From positions 1-64,000 of the forward strand of contig CAZXQU010000006.1 of NCBI GenBank assembly GCA_964642545.1: DNA of 64,000 bases, given 5' to 3'. Below the pieces are notes generated by a model, which ran no database searches, was not told where the DNA came from, and saw only the letters and a program-made list of their open reading frames with translations. The stretch is from QYOJ01 sp964642545 (GTDB lineage Bacteria; Bacteroidota; Bacteroidia; Bacteroidales; FEN-979). The position numbers and the translations under genes were made by a program. Of the stretch, positions 43,279 to 55,100 are shown piece by piece. Positions within the stretch are counted from its first letter, which is position 1, and each line of letters begins with the position of its first letter.

Positions 43279-46132
43279 ATATATAGGGGCAGTAAACACA
43301 TCTCTCTTCCTCCTGTGTTTGACGAAAAGGTAGATTTGGGTCGAAAATATCCACAAGAATCCTTCTCAGGACCTCCTCCATTTTTCCAATCTGGTAATTC
43401 CCAATCACCGAAGATTTAGGAGTTCCTTTTTCATCGGGCATCGTAACCATTACAAACCCTGGGGCCTGTTTCTTCAGGGAGATGATTCCTGCCTGATAAT
43501 GGCTGGCCTGATGGCGTCCGGCGAGAAGCCATGTGTAGGTCAGCAGTTGGAATCCTTTGTCAAGGTCTGGATCTGAGACCAACCCATCCCAGTCGGATAT
43601 GGCGACCTCTTTGGGGGCAACATTCCCTGTCTTGTAATCGATCACGCGGGTAATCCCGCCAATTTTGTCAACACGATCCACAAACCCCTTAATCCGGATC
43701 TCCATCTCCGATCCGTTCAGAATTACCACTAAAGGTCTTGAAAGGGGCTGTTCAAGAAGCTTGACAATCAGGGTCTCCCTCTTTGCAGCCAATTGCTCCA
43801 CATACCGCATTTCTCCGCGGATGAACTTCTTGACCATAATTCTGGTAACCTCGACCAATAGAAGGTTTTTCCCGGTTTTTAGGCTGTCACCTTTGAAGAC
43901 TTCGCTGAATGCAGTTTCAATCTCCCTGTCAATCCTCGGTTCCATCGATGCAAGATCATCGCGCGACAGAACTCGTCCTACAAAAGGTTTAAACAGGTTC
44001 ATCAGGGCATGATGGACAGCCGATCCCAATGTCCGGGGATCAATCTCCACCTCCTCCTCTTCAGGTTCCTTCAACCCGGCAACTTCCGAAAAGTAGAATC
44101 TCAGGGAACACGAGCGGTAAGCATTGAGTGATGTAGGCGCAAATCCGGTTGAGATTTTTTGTTTCAGTTTTTCGAGAACAGCCACCCCTTTAACGATCTC
44201 AATAACCGATGCCTCCGATCCATTCATCAGTGGGGTAACCAGTACTTCATTAAGAAGGTTGATCGACTTGTTGTATTTTGGCAATTCTGTCTCAATTTGC
44301 CTGATAAAACGGCTTGGATCACCTCCACCCATTTGCCCGGGCTCGGTGCAGTATAGCAGCCACACACTGGAAGAGTGCTGCAATAACCTGTAAAAGTGGT
44401 AGGCATAAACGGCATCCTTCTGGCGGTACAAAGGAAGATCAAAATCCTTCCGTACATCAAACGGGATAAAGGATTGAAGATTCTTCCCTGATGGCAGTAT
44501 CCCTTCGTTGCAGGAGAGGATGATCACCCGATCAAAATCGAGCGTACGGGTCTCCAGCATCCCCATGATCTGGAGTCCTTTTAGTGGCTCTCCATAAAAT
44601 GGAAGCATGGTAGTTTCAAGCAACTGTTTAAAAAACTTTGTCAGGCTGTCCCACGTGAGAAAACCGGAAGATTCATCAATCAACTGCCTGAGTTGACGAA
44701 GTATCCGAGCTACGGCATAGGCGTATTCCAACTCGATCTTAGGTGCTGGGTCATCAGAAACAGTAGAATTCACAATTGCCTCCACCAGGTTTTGAAGGCC
44801 AATCAAGGCGCCATCAAGGGTTTCCCAGGTATCAAACATCAGGTCGAGAAAATGAAGGCTGATGCTAAAGAGCCCTGTGTGTTCGGTTACAAGATCTTTC
44901 CGCTGGAGGAATGTCTTATGCCCTCTTTTGACAGATTCAACGAGTTCACGAAATGCAAACGGATTCCCATCTGAATTTGCGGAAGCCAGACGGGATACAT
45001 ATGGATGTTGTAGCACCTTCGCGACATCCCGAAAATAGAATCTTCCAGATTTTTTTGCACCGGGAGTCATCCTGATGGCATGGTGGTGCATCTCATATAC
45101 CAGTATCAGGAGATCCGCGAGTGGAGTCTGGCTCAACGGGAGCCCCATAGTAATATTCACTGCATCGAGTTGGGCCGGCAACGAGTTCAGTAATGGAAGA
45201 AGAAGCTTTTCATCGGGGAGGATGACAGCTGTTCGTTCATTCAGAAGTCCTCGCTGATGCCACTCTTCCAATAAGTTACCGCTTAGTTTTACCTGGCCGA
45301 TGATATCGGGAACCCCGATCACCTTAATCTCTTTCGTACCAGATCTGAAATCGTCAGATTTCCACCGATTCGACCACTCAGGCCATTTTTTAAACCATTT
45401 TCGAAGGTAATCGCCAGCCTCCTGTTTGGGATCCTCGAAGTAGTAGTTGTCAGCATCCCAAAGCAACTCACCAACACCCTCTTTTACCAGGAAATCGATG
45501 ATTCGCTCTTCGGAGGTTGTCAGGGCATTGAATCCTGCAAAAACAACCTTCTCCCAGGGAATCTTTGCCACCCCACGTTCCATCTTTTGCCAGGCATCCC
45601 TGAACATCAATCCCTGATAAGCTTCCCCCCGTGAAAGCAGTTCCACTGTTAATCCTGAATAGTATGAAAGCAGAAAGTTATAGAACTTCAGGTAGTTCAG
45701 CTGAAACTCTGTAAGTGGTGTATTGTCGGGATTCCAGACCGTTAGTGCCCTAACTTCATCCAGGTAAGTAAAAAGAGTTGTTGGATCAACCAAATAGCGA
45801 TCTATCTCGTTGAAATCGGAGAGCAGCTGACTCCCCCAATTCAGAAACTCATCAAACGGTTGCGCTTTTTCCTTCTCAAAACGCTGATGAACTTTGTAGA
45901 GTTCAAAAAGACAATGAACCTGCTCCACTTCCCTCAGCCCCGAGACAGATGCAATGAACTCCTCGATGGAAAAGAGAGCCGGTGACCAGGAAGTTTTCTG
46001 AAGCATTCCGGCAAGATATTTACGCAAAAAAAGGCCTGCACGCCTGTTTGGAAGGACAACAGCCACATTGGCAAGATTATCACCAAAGGTTTCATACAGG
46101 TATTTTGCGGTTTGCTGGAGAAAAGGAGGCAT
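43262..46132 (-). CDS. AddB/RecB-like PD-(D/E)XK nuclease
   Basis: 956 residues. The N-terminal region is helicase-like (VAVVLPNRRAGLFLRKYL) but lacks a good Walker A, as in AddB. The C-terminal RecB-type nuclease shows VIDYKTGN. A cysteine near residue 680 (AYRSCSLRFYF) and a C-terminal CxxCx5C group (RCVYCPYISIC) match the layout of the AddB iron-sulphur cluster that staples the nuclease domain. The partner is probably the AddA-like helicase at 48543. Role: double-strand break end processing for RecA recombination. Confidence 0.88.
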   Translation of the reverse strand: MPPFLQQTAKYLYETFGDNLANVAVVLPNRRAGLFLRKYLAGMLQKTSWSPALFSIEEFIASVSGLREVEQVHCLFELYKVHQRFEKEKAQPFDEFLNWGSQLLSDFNEIDRYLVDPTTLFTYLDEVRALTVWNPDNTPLTEFQLNYLKFYNFLLSYYSGLTVELLSRGEAYQGLMFRDAWQKMERGVAKIPWEKVVFAGFNALTTSEERIIDFLVKEGVGELLWDADNYYFEDPKQEAGDYLRKWFKKWPEWSNRWKSDDFRSGTKEIKVIGVPDIIGQVKLSGNLLEEWHQRGLLNERTAVILPDEKLLLPLLNSLPAQLDAVNITMGLPLSQTPLADLLILVYEMHHHAIRMTPGAKKSGRFYFRDVAKVLQHPYVSRLASANSDGNPFAFRELVESVKRGHKTFLQRKDLVTEHTGLFSISLHFLDLMFDTWETLDGALIGLQNLVEAIVNSTVSDDPAPKIELEYAYAVARILRQLRQLIDESSGFLTWDSLTKFFKQLLETTMLPFYGEPLKGLQIMGMLETRTLDFDRVIILSCNEGILPSGKNLQSFIPFDVRKDFDLPLYRQKDAVYAYHFYRLLQHSSSVWLLYCTEPGQMGGGDPSRFIRQIETELPKYNKSINLLNEVLVTPLMNGSEASVIEIVKGVAVLEKLKQKISTGFAPTSLNAYRSCSLRFYFSEVAGLKEPEEEEVEIDPRTLGSAVHHALMNLFKPFVGRVLSRDDLASMEPRIDREIETAFSEVFKGDSLKTGKNLLLVEVTRIMVKKFIRGEMRYVEQLAAKRETLIVKLLEQPLSRPLVVILNGSEMEIRIKGFVDRVDKIGGITRVIDYKTGNVAPKEVAISDWDGLVSDPDLDKGFQLLTYTWLLAGRHQASHYQAGIISLKKQAPGFVMVTMPDEKGTPKSSVIGNYQIGKMEEVLRRILVDIFDPNLPFRQTQEEERCVYCPYISICGR

Positions 46133-46149
46133 TTGGTTTTATTTACGAA

Positions 46150-46214
46150 TAATTCGATTTCCGATTTGGGATTTGAGATTTGAGACTTGGATATTATTTG
46201 TTATTTGTGATTTG
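46150..46214 (-). repeat. 7-bp arrays downstream of the nucleotidyltransferase gene
   Basis: Minus strand contains CAAATAA/CAAATCA and TCAAATC/CCAAATC units following the stop of the 46215 gene, in its direction. Confidence 0.7.
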
Positions 46215-46919
46215 TTATTTGATTATTGACCTATCTGTATATTTCCCAATGTCTCTCCACTCCAGCGAGTTATCCATGTATCCCTTGATAAGATGATCTG
46301 ATGCGAGTCTGATGTATAAATCTGTAAGCGAGAATCTTCCTGTTTCAATCATCAATGAAAAGATTTCTGGCTGAAGAATTTGTATGCCGCTGAATGCGAG
46401 AGGATGCAACTCCTCACACTTCATGCTTATCCTCTTTTCACCGCTCTTTTTGTTTTCCCATCCGCAAAGCCTGTTCTTGTCATTAAACAGAAAATAACGA
46501 GAAGTTTCACGAGTACGGACTGCGAGTGTAGCAAGGGGCTTAACGAGTGCATGAGCCCTGGCCATCAGGCTGAGATCAAGATCGGAAAGGATATCTGCAT
46601 TTCTAACGAGAAACGGCTTACCATCATCAAAAAACCAGGAAGCCTTTTTCAGTCCACCGCCTGTCTCCAGCAACTCCTCTGATTCGTCGGAGATTGTAAT
46701 GGACAAACCAAAATTATCATTCGCCCTGAGAAAATCCCGAATCTGCGCAGGGAAGTGGTGTACATTGATGATGACATCCCGTATCCCGTATCGCTTAACG
46801 TGTTCCAGCGTATACTGCAGCAATGGTTTTCCCTCCACCACCACAAGTGCTTTGGGGATTGAATTTGTGATTGGCCGCAACCGCGTACCCAATCCCGCTG
46901 CAAGTATCATCGCTTTCAT
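46215..46919 (-). CDS. Sugar nucleotidyltransferase, MurU-like
   Basis: 234 residues with the nucleotidyltransferase signature LAAGLGTRLRP...PKALV (5-28), metal-binding aspartate in NADILSD, and length matching MurU/RmlA-like one-domain enzymes. MurU makes UDP-MurNAc from MurNAc-1-phosphate in peptidoglycan recycling. The next gene upstream encodes a sugar kinase resembling AmgK, the usual MurU partner, which supports this role. Substrate specificity is not proven by sequence. Confidence 0.8.
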   Translation of the reverse strand: MKAMILAAGLGTRLRPITNSIPKALVVVEGKPLLQYTLEHVKRYGIRDVIINVHHFPAQIRDFLRANDNFGLSITISDESEELLETGGGLKKASWFFDDGKPFLVRNADILSDLDLSLMARAHALVKPLATLAVRTRETSRYFLFNDKNRLCGWENKKSGEKRISMKCEELHPLAFSGIQILQPEIFSLMIETGRFSLTDLYIRLASDHLIKGYMDNSLEWRDIGKYTDRSIIK

Positions 46920-46935
46920 TTGTTCGCTGTTCGCT

Positions 46936-47000
46936 TTCCTAATTTCCTAATTTCTTAATTTCCCACATCCCTACTCTCATACTCTCATACCCTCAACCCT
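46936..47000 (-). repeat. 8-bp arrays downstream of the kinase-RapZ gene
   Basis: Minus strand has GTATGAGA units followed by GGAAATTA units, in the direction of the 47010 gene. These are the same two unit types seen after unrelated genes at 11389 and 37785. Confidence 0.85.
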
Positions 47001-47009
47001 CTTACCCAT

Positions 47010-48497
<1,488 letters not shown>

Positions 48498-48501
48498 TCT
48501 A

Positions 48502-48542
48502 CTTCCCTAATTTCCTAATTTCCTAATTTCGAATTTCCTACC
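48502..48542 (-). repeat. 8-bp array downstream of the AddA-like gene
   Basis: Minus strand: AAATTAGG units (three) and one AAATTCG, placed between the TGA of the AddA-like gene and the ATG of the kinase-RapZ gene. Confidence 0.85.
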
Positions 48543-51500
48543 TCAAACCTCTTCCACTTCAACAATATTACCAAGATAAACCAATAGTTTCCTTACATTC
48601 TGATAGCCGATTTCCTGTAAAAGCCGGCCATATCTTTCTATCTGTTCATGGTGGGCCCGGGACTTTCTTCCTGTTTTATAGTCGATCACGATCACCTCAT
48701 CCCCATCGAATACAACCCTGTCGGGGCGTGAGGCTTCTCCCTGCATCTCCAGGATCTCAGGCTCGTTTTTAATTGTCACAGCAGCTTCAAAACATCTTGC
48801 AAGTTTGGGATGTGATACCACTTTATTCAGAATCTTCCTGATATGCTTCTCCTCTTCACGTGACACCGCTCCCGAAAGCAAGGCGCGCTTCAATGCCTCT
48901 TCAATCTCGGAAGCTTCCCTGATCTCAGCAAGAATTGCATGAATCCTGCTTCCAAAATCAACCCGTCCGGATGGATCCTCCATATCCCAGTATTCAGGTG
49001 CTCTCTGTCGGATCTTGATTGCGTTGCGCCAATCGGATGATGGCATCGTGGATAAGGTGCGGATAACACCCTGTGGCTTGGAGGATGGGCCATGCTTTGG
49101 TGAAAACTGACCAAACTCATAAATTCTCTTTCCCTCCTCCCAAACTCCCGTCGATTGCAGGTATCCAGTAAAAAATGCCGGTAGTGATTTCATCTCATTC
49201 GACGATGAGGGGGGTGGAGTGGTTAGAATATAAAGTTGTTCTTCGGGCCGCGTTAATGCGACATAAAGTACATTCGTGACATCCAGAAGTGATTTTACCA
49301 GTTCGTCCTCGTACATGTCAGCATAGCGTGTCTCCTGCATCTGCTTTTCAACCGGAAGAAAGGCTGTTTTGAGTTTCAAATTTTCCTCTTCAGGAATCTC
49401 AATCCAAAGATAATTTTTACCGGGTTTCTTCAACGCTTCATCGGCGAAAGGGTATATAACAACCGGAAATTCAAGACCTTTTGCCTTATGTATCGTCATG
49501 ATCCGAACAGCATTAACGCCATCAGGTACTACAATAGAAAGGCCTCCTTTATGCTGTTCCCACCACTCGAGAAAGCCGGCAGCACTGTGTGTCTCTTTCT
49601 CCATATACGCTATCACGGCATCTAAAAAAAATTGAATGTATGGATCAACACTCTTGTTAATTCCAAAGGTACGGATGACTACTTCGCAAAGGTCATAAAT
49701 GGGTAAGGCCAGTATGAAATCTCTGTCAAGATTGAAGCCGTTACGTGCCAGAATTGTGAAAAAATGATCTCCGGGATGCTCGACATTACCAATTCCAGTC
49801 AAAAGCGCATGAAAATCCTCACTTTCTAGTGGTAGTCCTCCGGTGTATAAAAGATAATTCACCACGGAAGCCTGGATGATGGTATTAGACGGCTCAAAGA
49901 GTAAACGGATCAATCCCAGGATAAACCGCACCTCGGGAGAGTATGACAACAGAAGTGACTCGGAGGAGACCACATCAATGCCACGAATTATCAGATCCCG
50001 TGCAATCCGGCCTGCCTGCCTGTTTGTTCTGCATAAAATGGCGACATCCTGCAGTGCGTATCCTCCTTCAAGCAGCTGGCTGATAATATCTTCTGTACGA
50101 TTGATCGTTTTTTCGGCATATGTAAGGTCACTCTCATCAGCTGCAATGATCTCTATCCGAACAAATCCTCCCTCCTTTGAGGAGGTAGATTTTTGCTCCA
50201 ACTCTTTATAAACACGTTGTAATTCTTTGTCAAGATGCTGAGAGAGCCATCGAAAGAAGTGATTATTAAAATTCACGATCTCAGGCAATGATCTATAGTT
50301 GGAATCCAGTTTAAATTCGTTGAAATATTGAAGAAACAGCGTCTCCCGCTGGCGGATCAACTGACTCTCTTCACGCCCGGGAAGAGCAGGTAAGGAGGTA
50401 AACTGAGCCACATCCCCATTCCTCCATCGATAGATAGCCTGCTTGCCATCACCAACCACGAGATTGAAGTATCCTCCTGCCAGGGCATTCTCCATGAGCG
50501 GAACGAAATTGAGCCACTGCAATCTCGAGGTATCCTGAAACTCATCAATCATAACATGGTGGAATTTCTCTCCAAGGCGTTCATAGATGAAAGGTACAGG
50601 TTCTCGCATTACGATCCTTGCAATACGGCTGTTGAACTCAGAGATGTGAACCAGGTTTTGCTGCCGTTTGAAACCATCCAGCACCCGTCCTATCTCATTC
50701 AATACGGCAAGAGGATATATGGTTTTTGACAGCAGTTTTGCAAGGTGATAACTCCCTGATTGGGTCTGCTTTAACACCTCAGCCTGTTGGTACATATCCT
50801 GCAACTCCTCTTTAATCGCTTTGATCGCAGTGATATCGTCGGTGGTGGCTTTTGAGCTGAACCATTTATCCTCTTCCAGGGTAGCTTTAACACGTACATT
50901 CGCCTCAAGCTTATCCATCCTGGCTTGAGCCAGGTATCCGAAATACCCCGGGATTCCTGTCTTCCCATAATAGAATGAGGTCTCCGAAATTCCTTTTCTG
51001 TCAATCAATTGCTGTGCCTTTTCACCCAGTTTCTTAAATTGCTGTTCAATAGAACGGATTCGCGCAAAGAGCTGCTTACTGATGGCATGAAAATCCTCCA
51101 TGGTAAGGGAAGCTAATTTTTTCACCTCTACCTCTCCCTCCTCATCCAGAAGTATCGTTGCAAAAGAGACTAGCAACCGGTCAATATTCCATCCTTTGTC
51201 CTCCTCCATTCGTGATTCAAGAAAACTGACCAGCAGTCTGGTAAGCTCAACATCACTGCCCGCTTGCTCCAGCAGAAGATCCACTGCAGTTGTCAGAAGC
51301 TCTTTTGATTCGAGCTCCACGGCAAAGGAGACCGGTAAACCAAAATCGTGAGCAAAAGCACGGATAATGCGGTGGGAGAAGCTATCGATGGTTCCAATAG
51401 AAAATTCCGAATAGTGGTGAAGGATGAGCGACAGAGCCTCTCCGGCACGTAGCGCAATTTCCTTCCCATCCAACCCAGTCTCATTGATAAGAGCGGTCTG

Positions 51501-51746
51501 CATCTGGAGAGAGGAACCTGCAAGGTGGAGATTGTTGCTGCCAGAAAGGTCGCGCAATGTATTCATCACCCGCTCCTTCATTTCGTTTGCCGCTTTGTGT
51601 GTAAAGGTGATTGCCAGGATATGCCTGAAACCAGGAGGATTTTTCAATACCATCTTCAAGTATTCCCTGACCAGTGAAAATGTTTTTCCTGATCCGGCTG
51701 AACTTCGGTAGACGTTGAAACTCACGTGTTGAAAATCTTCATCCAT
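48543..51746 (-). CDS. AddA/UvrD-type helicase-nuclease
   Basis: 1067 residues. SF1 helicase motifs: Walker A SSAGSGKTF (about 15-23), motif II MIDEFQDTS, motif III GDGKQAIYRWRNGD, motif V TIHKAKGLEFPVV, motif VI VALTRPEEQLY. A RecB-type nuclease ends the protein (VIVIDYKTGRKSRAHHEQI). It matches AddA of the AddAB recombinational-repair complex; the AddB-like subunit is encoded 2.4 kb downstream, with two sugar genes between. The ATG overlaps the damaged end of a secreted-protein gene. Confidence 0.92.
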   Translation of the reverse strand: MDEDFQHVSFNVYRSSAGSGKTFSLVREYLKMVLKNPPGFRHILAITFTHKAANEMKERVMNTLRDLSGSNNLHLAGSSLQMQTALINETGLDGKEIALRAGEALSLILHHYSEFSIGTIDSFSHRIIRAFAHDFGLPVSFAVELESKELLTTAVDLLLEQAGSDVELTRLLVSFLESRMEEDKGWNIDRLLVSFATILLDEEGEVEVKKLASLTMEDFHAISKQLFARIRSIEQQFKKLGEKAQQLIDRKGISETSFYYGKTGIPGYFGYLAQARMDKLEANVRVKATLEEDKWFSSKATTDDITAIKAIKEELQDMYQQAEVLKQTQSGSYHLAKLLSKTIYPLAVLNEIGRVLDGFKRQQNLVHISEFNSRIARIVMREPVPFIYERLGEKFHHVMIDEFQDTSRLQWLNFVPLMENALAGGYFNLVVGDGKQAIYRWRNGDVAQFTSLPALPGREESQLIRQRETLFLQYFNEFKLDSNYRSLPEIVNFNNHFFRWLSQHLDKELQRVYKELEQKSTSSKEGGFVRIEIIAADESDLTYAEKTINRTEDIISQLLEGGYALQDVAILCRTNRQAGRIARDLIIRGIDVVSSESLLLSYSPEVRFILGLIRLLFEPSNTIIQASVVNYLLYTGGLPLESEDFHALLTGIGNVEHPGDHFFTILARNGFNLDRDFILALPIYDLCEVVIRTFGINKSVDPYIQFFLDAVIAYMEKETHSAAGFLEWWEQHKGGLSIVVPDGVNAVRIMTIHKAKGLEFPVVIYPFADEALKKPGKNYLWIEIPEEENLKLKTAFLPVEKQMQETRYADMYEDELVKSLLDVTNVLYVALTRPEEQLYILTTPPPSSSNEMKSLPAFFTGYLQSTGVWEEGKRIYEFGQFSPKHGPSSKPQGVIRTLSTMPSSDWRNAIKIRQRAPEYWDMEDPSGRVDFGSRIHAILAEIREASEIEEALKRALLSGAVSREEEKHIRKILNKVVSHPKLARCFEAAVTIKNEPEILEMQGEASRPDRVVFDGDEVIVIDYKTGRKSRAHHEQIERYGRLLQEIGYQNVRKLLVYLGNIVEVEEV

Positions 51747-52057
51747 CCATCGACGAAAGAACTACGTGGCCAATGGGTTGAAAAATAAAACATCCCGGGA
51801 AACTCAAAACCAAAAGAGGAGGACGAGTCCCAGCTACCATTTGTATCCACCCGCTGGTTCATTGCCTCCAGCATCGAAAAATCCCATATAAAATTGCTTC
51901 CTGTTACAGCGTAATTAACAGGAACGACACTTGTCATGCTTACCCGAAGTGTATCTCCAGGACCGGGCATGTCAGATTGATCGATAGAGATCTGCGAAAA
52001 GAGCACAAGTGGGAGACAAAGCAGGAGACAACGGAGAGTAAAGATACTGGGTTTCAT
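51722..52057 (-). pseudogene. Truncated secreted (T9SS-type) protein gene
   Basis: The 111-residue frame begins with a good signal peptide (FTLRCLLLCLPLVLFSQ) and about 60 residues typical of large secreted Bacteroidota proteins (ISIDQSDMPGPGDTLRVS, FIWDFSMLE), then stops after running into the start of the helicase gene. Several hundred residues and the sorting domain are missing. A 3' deletion fused the remnant to the helicase locus; the helicase reading frame is intact. Confidence 0.6.
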
Positions 52058-52067
52058 GATTTTCTGG

Positions 52068-52147
52068 TTTCTGGTAGGTTTTTGGTTATTGAGTTATTGG
52101 TTTTTGGTTATTGGTTATTGGTTATTGAGTTATTGGGATATTGGGCT
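52068..52147 (-). repeat. 7-bp array downstream of tamB
   Basis: Minus strand repeats CCAATAA/CCAAAAA/TCAATAA about eight times, following the stop of the TamB-like gene and reading with it. Confidence 0.8.
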
Positions 52148-55100
52148 TTATTTGTCAGTTGGAGTTTGTTTCTTGGTGTTTGATTTTTTGATCAGCTCCC
52201 TCCACGTGTAGAAATCGCGCTGGTAGGAAATACCAACACCTTGTGTGTAAGGAGCGTTATTATTAAGCAGATCGATTGTATTGGTTCGGTTAAACGCCCG
52301 GATCCGCCATCGCCTGTTTTTGGTCAGGATGTATTCAATATTGATATCGCCAACGATCGTACTAGCCTGGGCGGAAGTTGTATTCTTATAAGATGACATC
52401 CCAAAGGTACCATCAATCAGCAATCGGTCATCAAACAACTGCGTTGATACCGTCATGTCAATGTCCTGACTGGTTGTAGATGATCCTGGGTTATAGTTAA
52501 CACCAATGTTCAAATTTTGTGTCATTCCCGAAAGCCAGCTATTGATCTGGTTCGTCACGATAGAAAGAGAAGTGCTACTTACATCCACCGACCCTCCAGC
52601 GCCACCTGCAACTGGTTTAAATTGGTTCATTACCAGGATGTACAACACCTGTTGTGTCATCTCAGCCGTATTGTTGGTATCTATGGCATTAAACACCAGG
52701 TTACGTTCATTTGCCTGGGCATTTGGTAATTCCAATCCGAACGACATAACCGGATTCATCAGCTTCCCGTTGAGGCGGATGATGCACTCAACAGGAATCC
52801 TCCCCTGAACTGATGAGGTCTCTGAGCTAAGTCCTGTCAAGGGCACTTTTGTTTTATAGATGGCAGATAATGATATCGTTGCATTGGTGGGATCACCTGT
52901 CCACGAAATTGAACTCCCCTCTTTGATGGCAAACGGTAACCGGATCAGGTTTTTCATCTGGAAGAGAAAAGACCCCTTATAGATATAATAGCTTCCAAAA
53001 AGGTTAAAAGGGGTGGTTGGAGTCATTCCCATGCTGAGATTTCCGGTACCCGTTGCTTTGATATTACCCAGTTGATCCGGGAAGAGCACCTCTACCTGGG
53101 CATCGGATTTTACATCAAGGCTTAAAGCCAGTGTCAGACCCGTTGAAGGATGTATTCGTGACGAACCTTTTACCTCCTCCAAAGAATCCTGAACAGATTG
53201 TTTAAAAACAATGTAATCTACCTGTCCTACACCCTGTGTAAGGCTAATTGGTATGGTTACATGGGTATTATTACCCGTGCTTGCCACTACATCCACAACG
53301 ATGTTATCCAATGGCCCAGTGATACTCACCTTTCCGCTTGCTCTGGCATTGCCAAAAAATGTTGAATTCTGTGCATAGGTGTTCTTGAAGGCAGAAAAAT
53401 CGTCCATGCTGATCGCCAGATTCAGTCGTATGTCCTTGAAATAATTATGATCGATGGAGCCGTTCAAGTATGCTTTGTTTCCAAGAGAGTCATACAGTAC
53501 GATATTGTCGAAATCAAACTTGTCAGGTTTAATCTGAATGACTTCCGAAAGGGAATAAGGTACATTGAGATAATTGATCTTGAATTCGGTACGCATCAGA
53601 TTCAATTCTCCTTGCAACGAGGGTTCATTTAACGTTCCGGTGATCTTTACCTCCCCGGAAGCCAATCCGGTAAGTTTGGACATGAAGCTTGCAACAAAAG
53701 GTTGCAGCATCTTGAGATTTAAATTCTTCAGCTTCAGGTCGAGATCAAAATGGGCCTCTGGTTTGTTGGTAAAAATACTGCCTTGTAATGAGAATGGGAT
53801 ATTCTGGCCTATATTGCCGGTATATATTATCTCTGAAAGCACATCAAATTTCCCTTCTGTCTGGTTGTAATTTACCTGAAAAACAGCATCTCCAAGGTGT
53901 TGCTTGTTGAAGATGAAATTGTCAAGTTTAAGATCTGAATAAATCGAAAGTTCATTGTAAATATCCGTAATCTTCAGACTCCCCGACAAAATGCCGTCAA
54001 CATCAACATTGGGATTAGACAACAAATAATCAAGTTGAGAAACATCCACCCCATTGAATTCAAGATCAAGGGTATCCACTTCATGATGGGTAACCCGTCC
54101 ATTCAAGGAGAGCATTTGATTTCCGCTCGTAAAGGAGAGATCATGGAATTCCATCAGGGCTGTATCGAGGATCACATAATTTTCTTTTGAAATAGACCAG
54201 GAATTTCCGGCTAATTTCAGGTCAAGATCATCCAATTTAATTTTCACGCTTCCCTCTTCCTGGAATGTGAGAAATCCTTGTAAATAGCTGTAATCCTCCC
54301 CTGAATCAGAGCTTACCTTATAGAGGATGCTGTCATGGCGAATGCTGGAAGTGAGTAAAAGCATGTCAAGTTGAACATATACTGTATCTGTAGGCCTTGA
54401 CTTATTCATGATCAGCTGGTCACACCCTGTTTGCAGGGAGAGATCGTCGGTGTGCGCCTCGGCATCGACAAACCAATTCTCCAGATCCATTCCACGAATA
54501 TGAAGTACGTCGGATCGGCCGGTAAGTGAGAGTAGTTTCTTATCCTCGTTGTAATTTCCTTCCAGAAATGCTCCCGGGGAAATCTCCAAAAATGGGAGAA
54601 AAATGGCTGTGATATCAGCTGTTTTCTTGAACTCAACACGATAATTCAGCTTCTGTCCTGAATGGTGATATTTTCTGGTTGAGTCGCTCCGCATCTCAAA
54701 GCTGGCCATGTATTTCTGGATAAATGTTATTACAGAAGGTACCAGCTTACTGAATTCAAACTCACCCGTAAAATCAGCATCAAGAAGATCGGATCTTACC
54801 TCATATACTGTCTTTCCAGAAGAGTCAGAAATAGTCCTTAAAAGCAGGGAATCGATCACTGCGCGGTTCCTTCCTTCCCAATAAGAGATGTCGTGCAAAT
54901 TTAATGTCCCATCTGCATTATCGATAGTATTTCCGCTGAAATCAGCCTCAATGAAAGCTGAGAATATCTCGATCGAGTCCCGCTCCAGTAGATGTAAGTT
55001 GAAAAGCTGTGCATGAGCAATCCGTGCGTCGAAATTAAAGATAGGTAAGGAATCACTAACATTTGCCATTCCGTGGAAAGTGAATTGCAAGTTGGGATCA

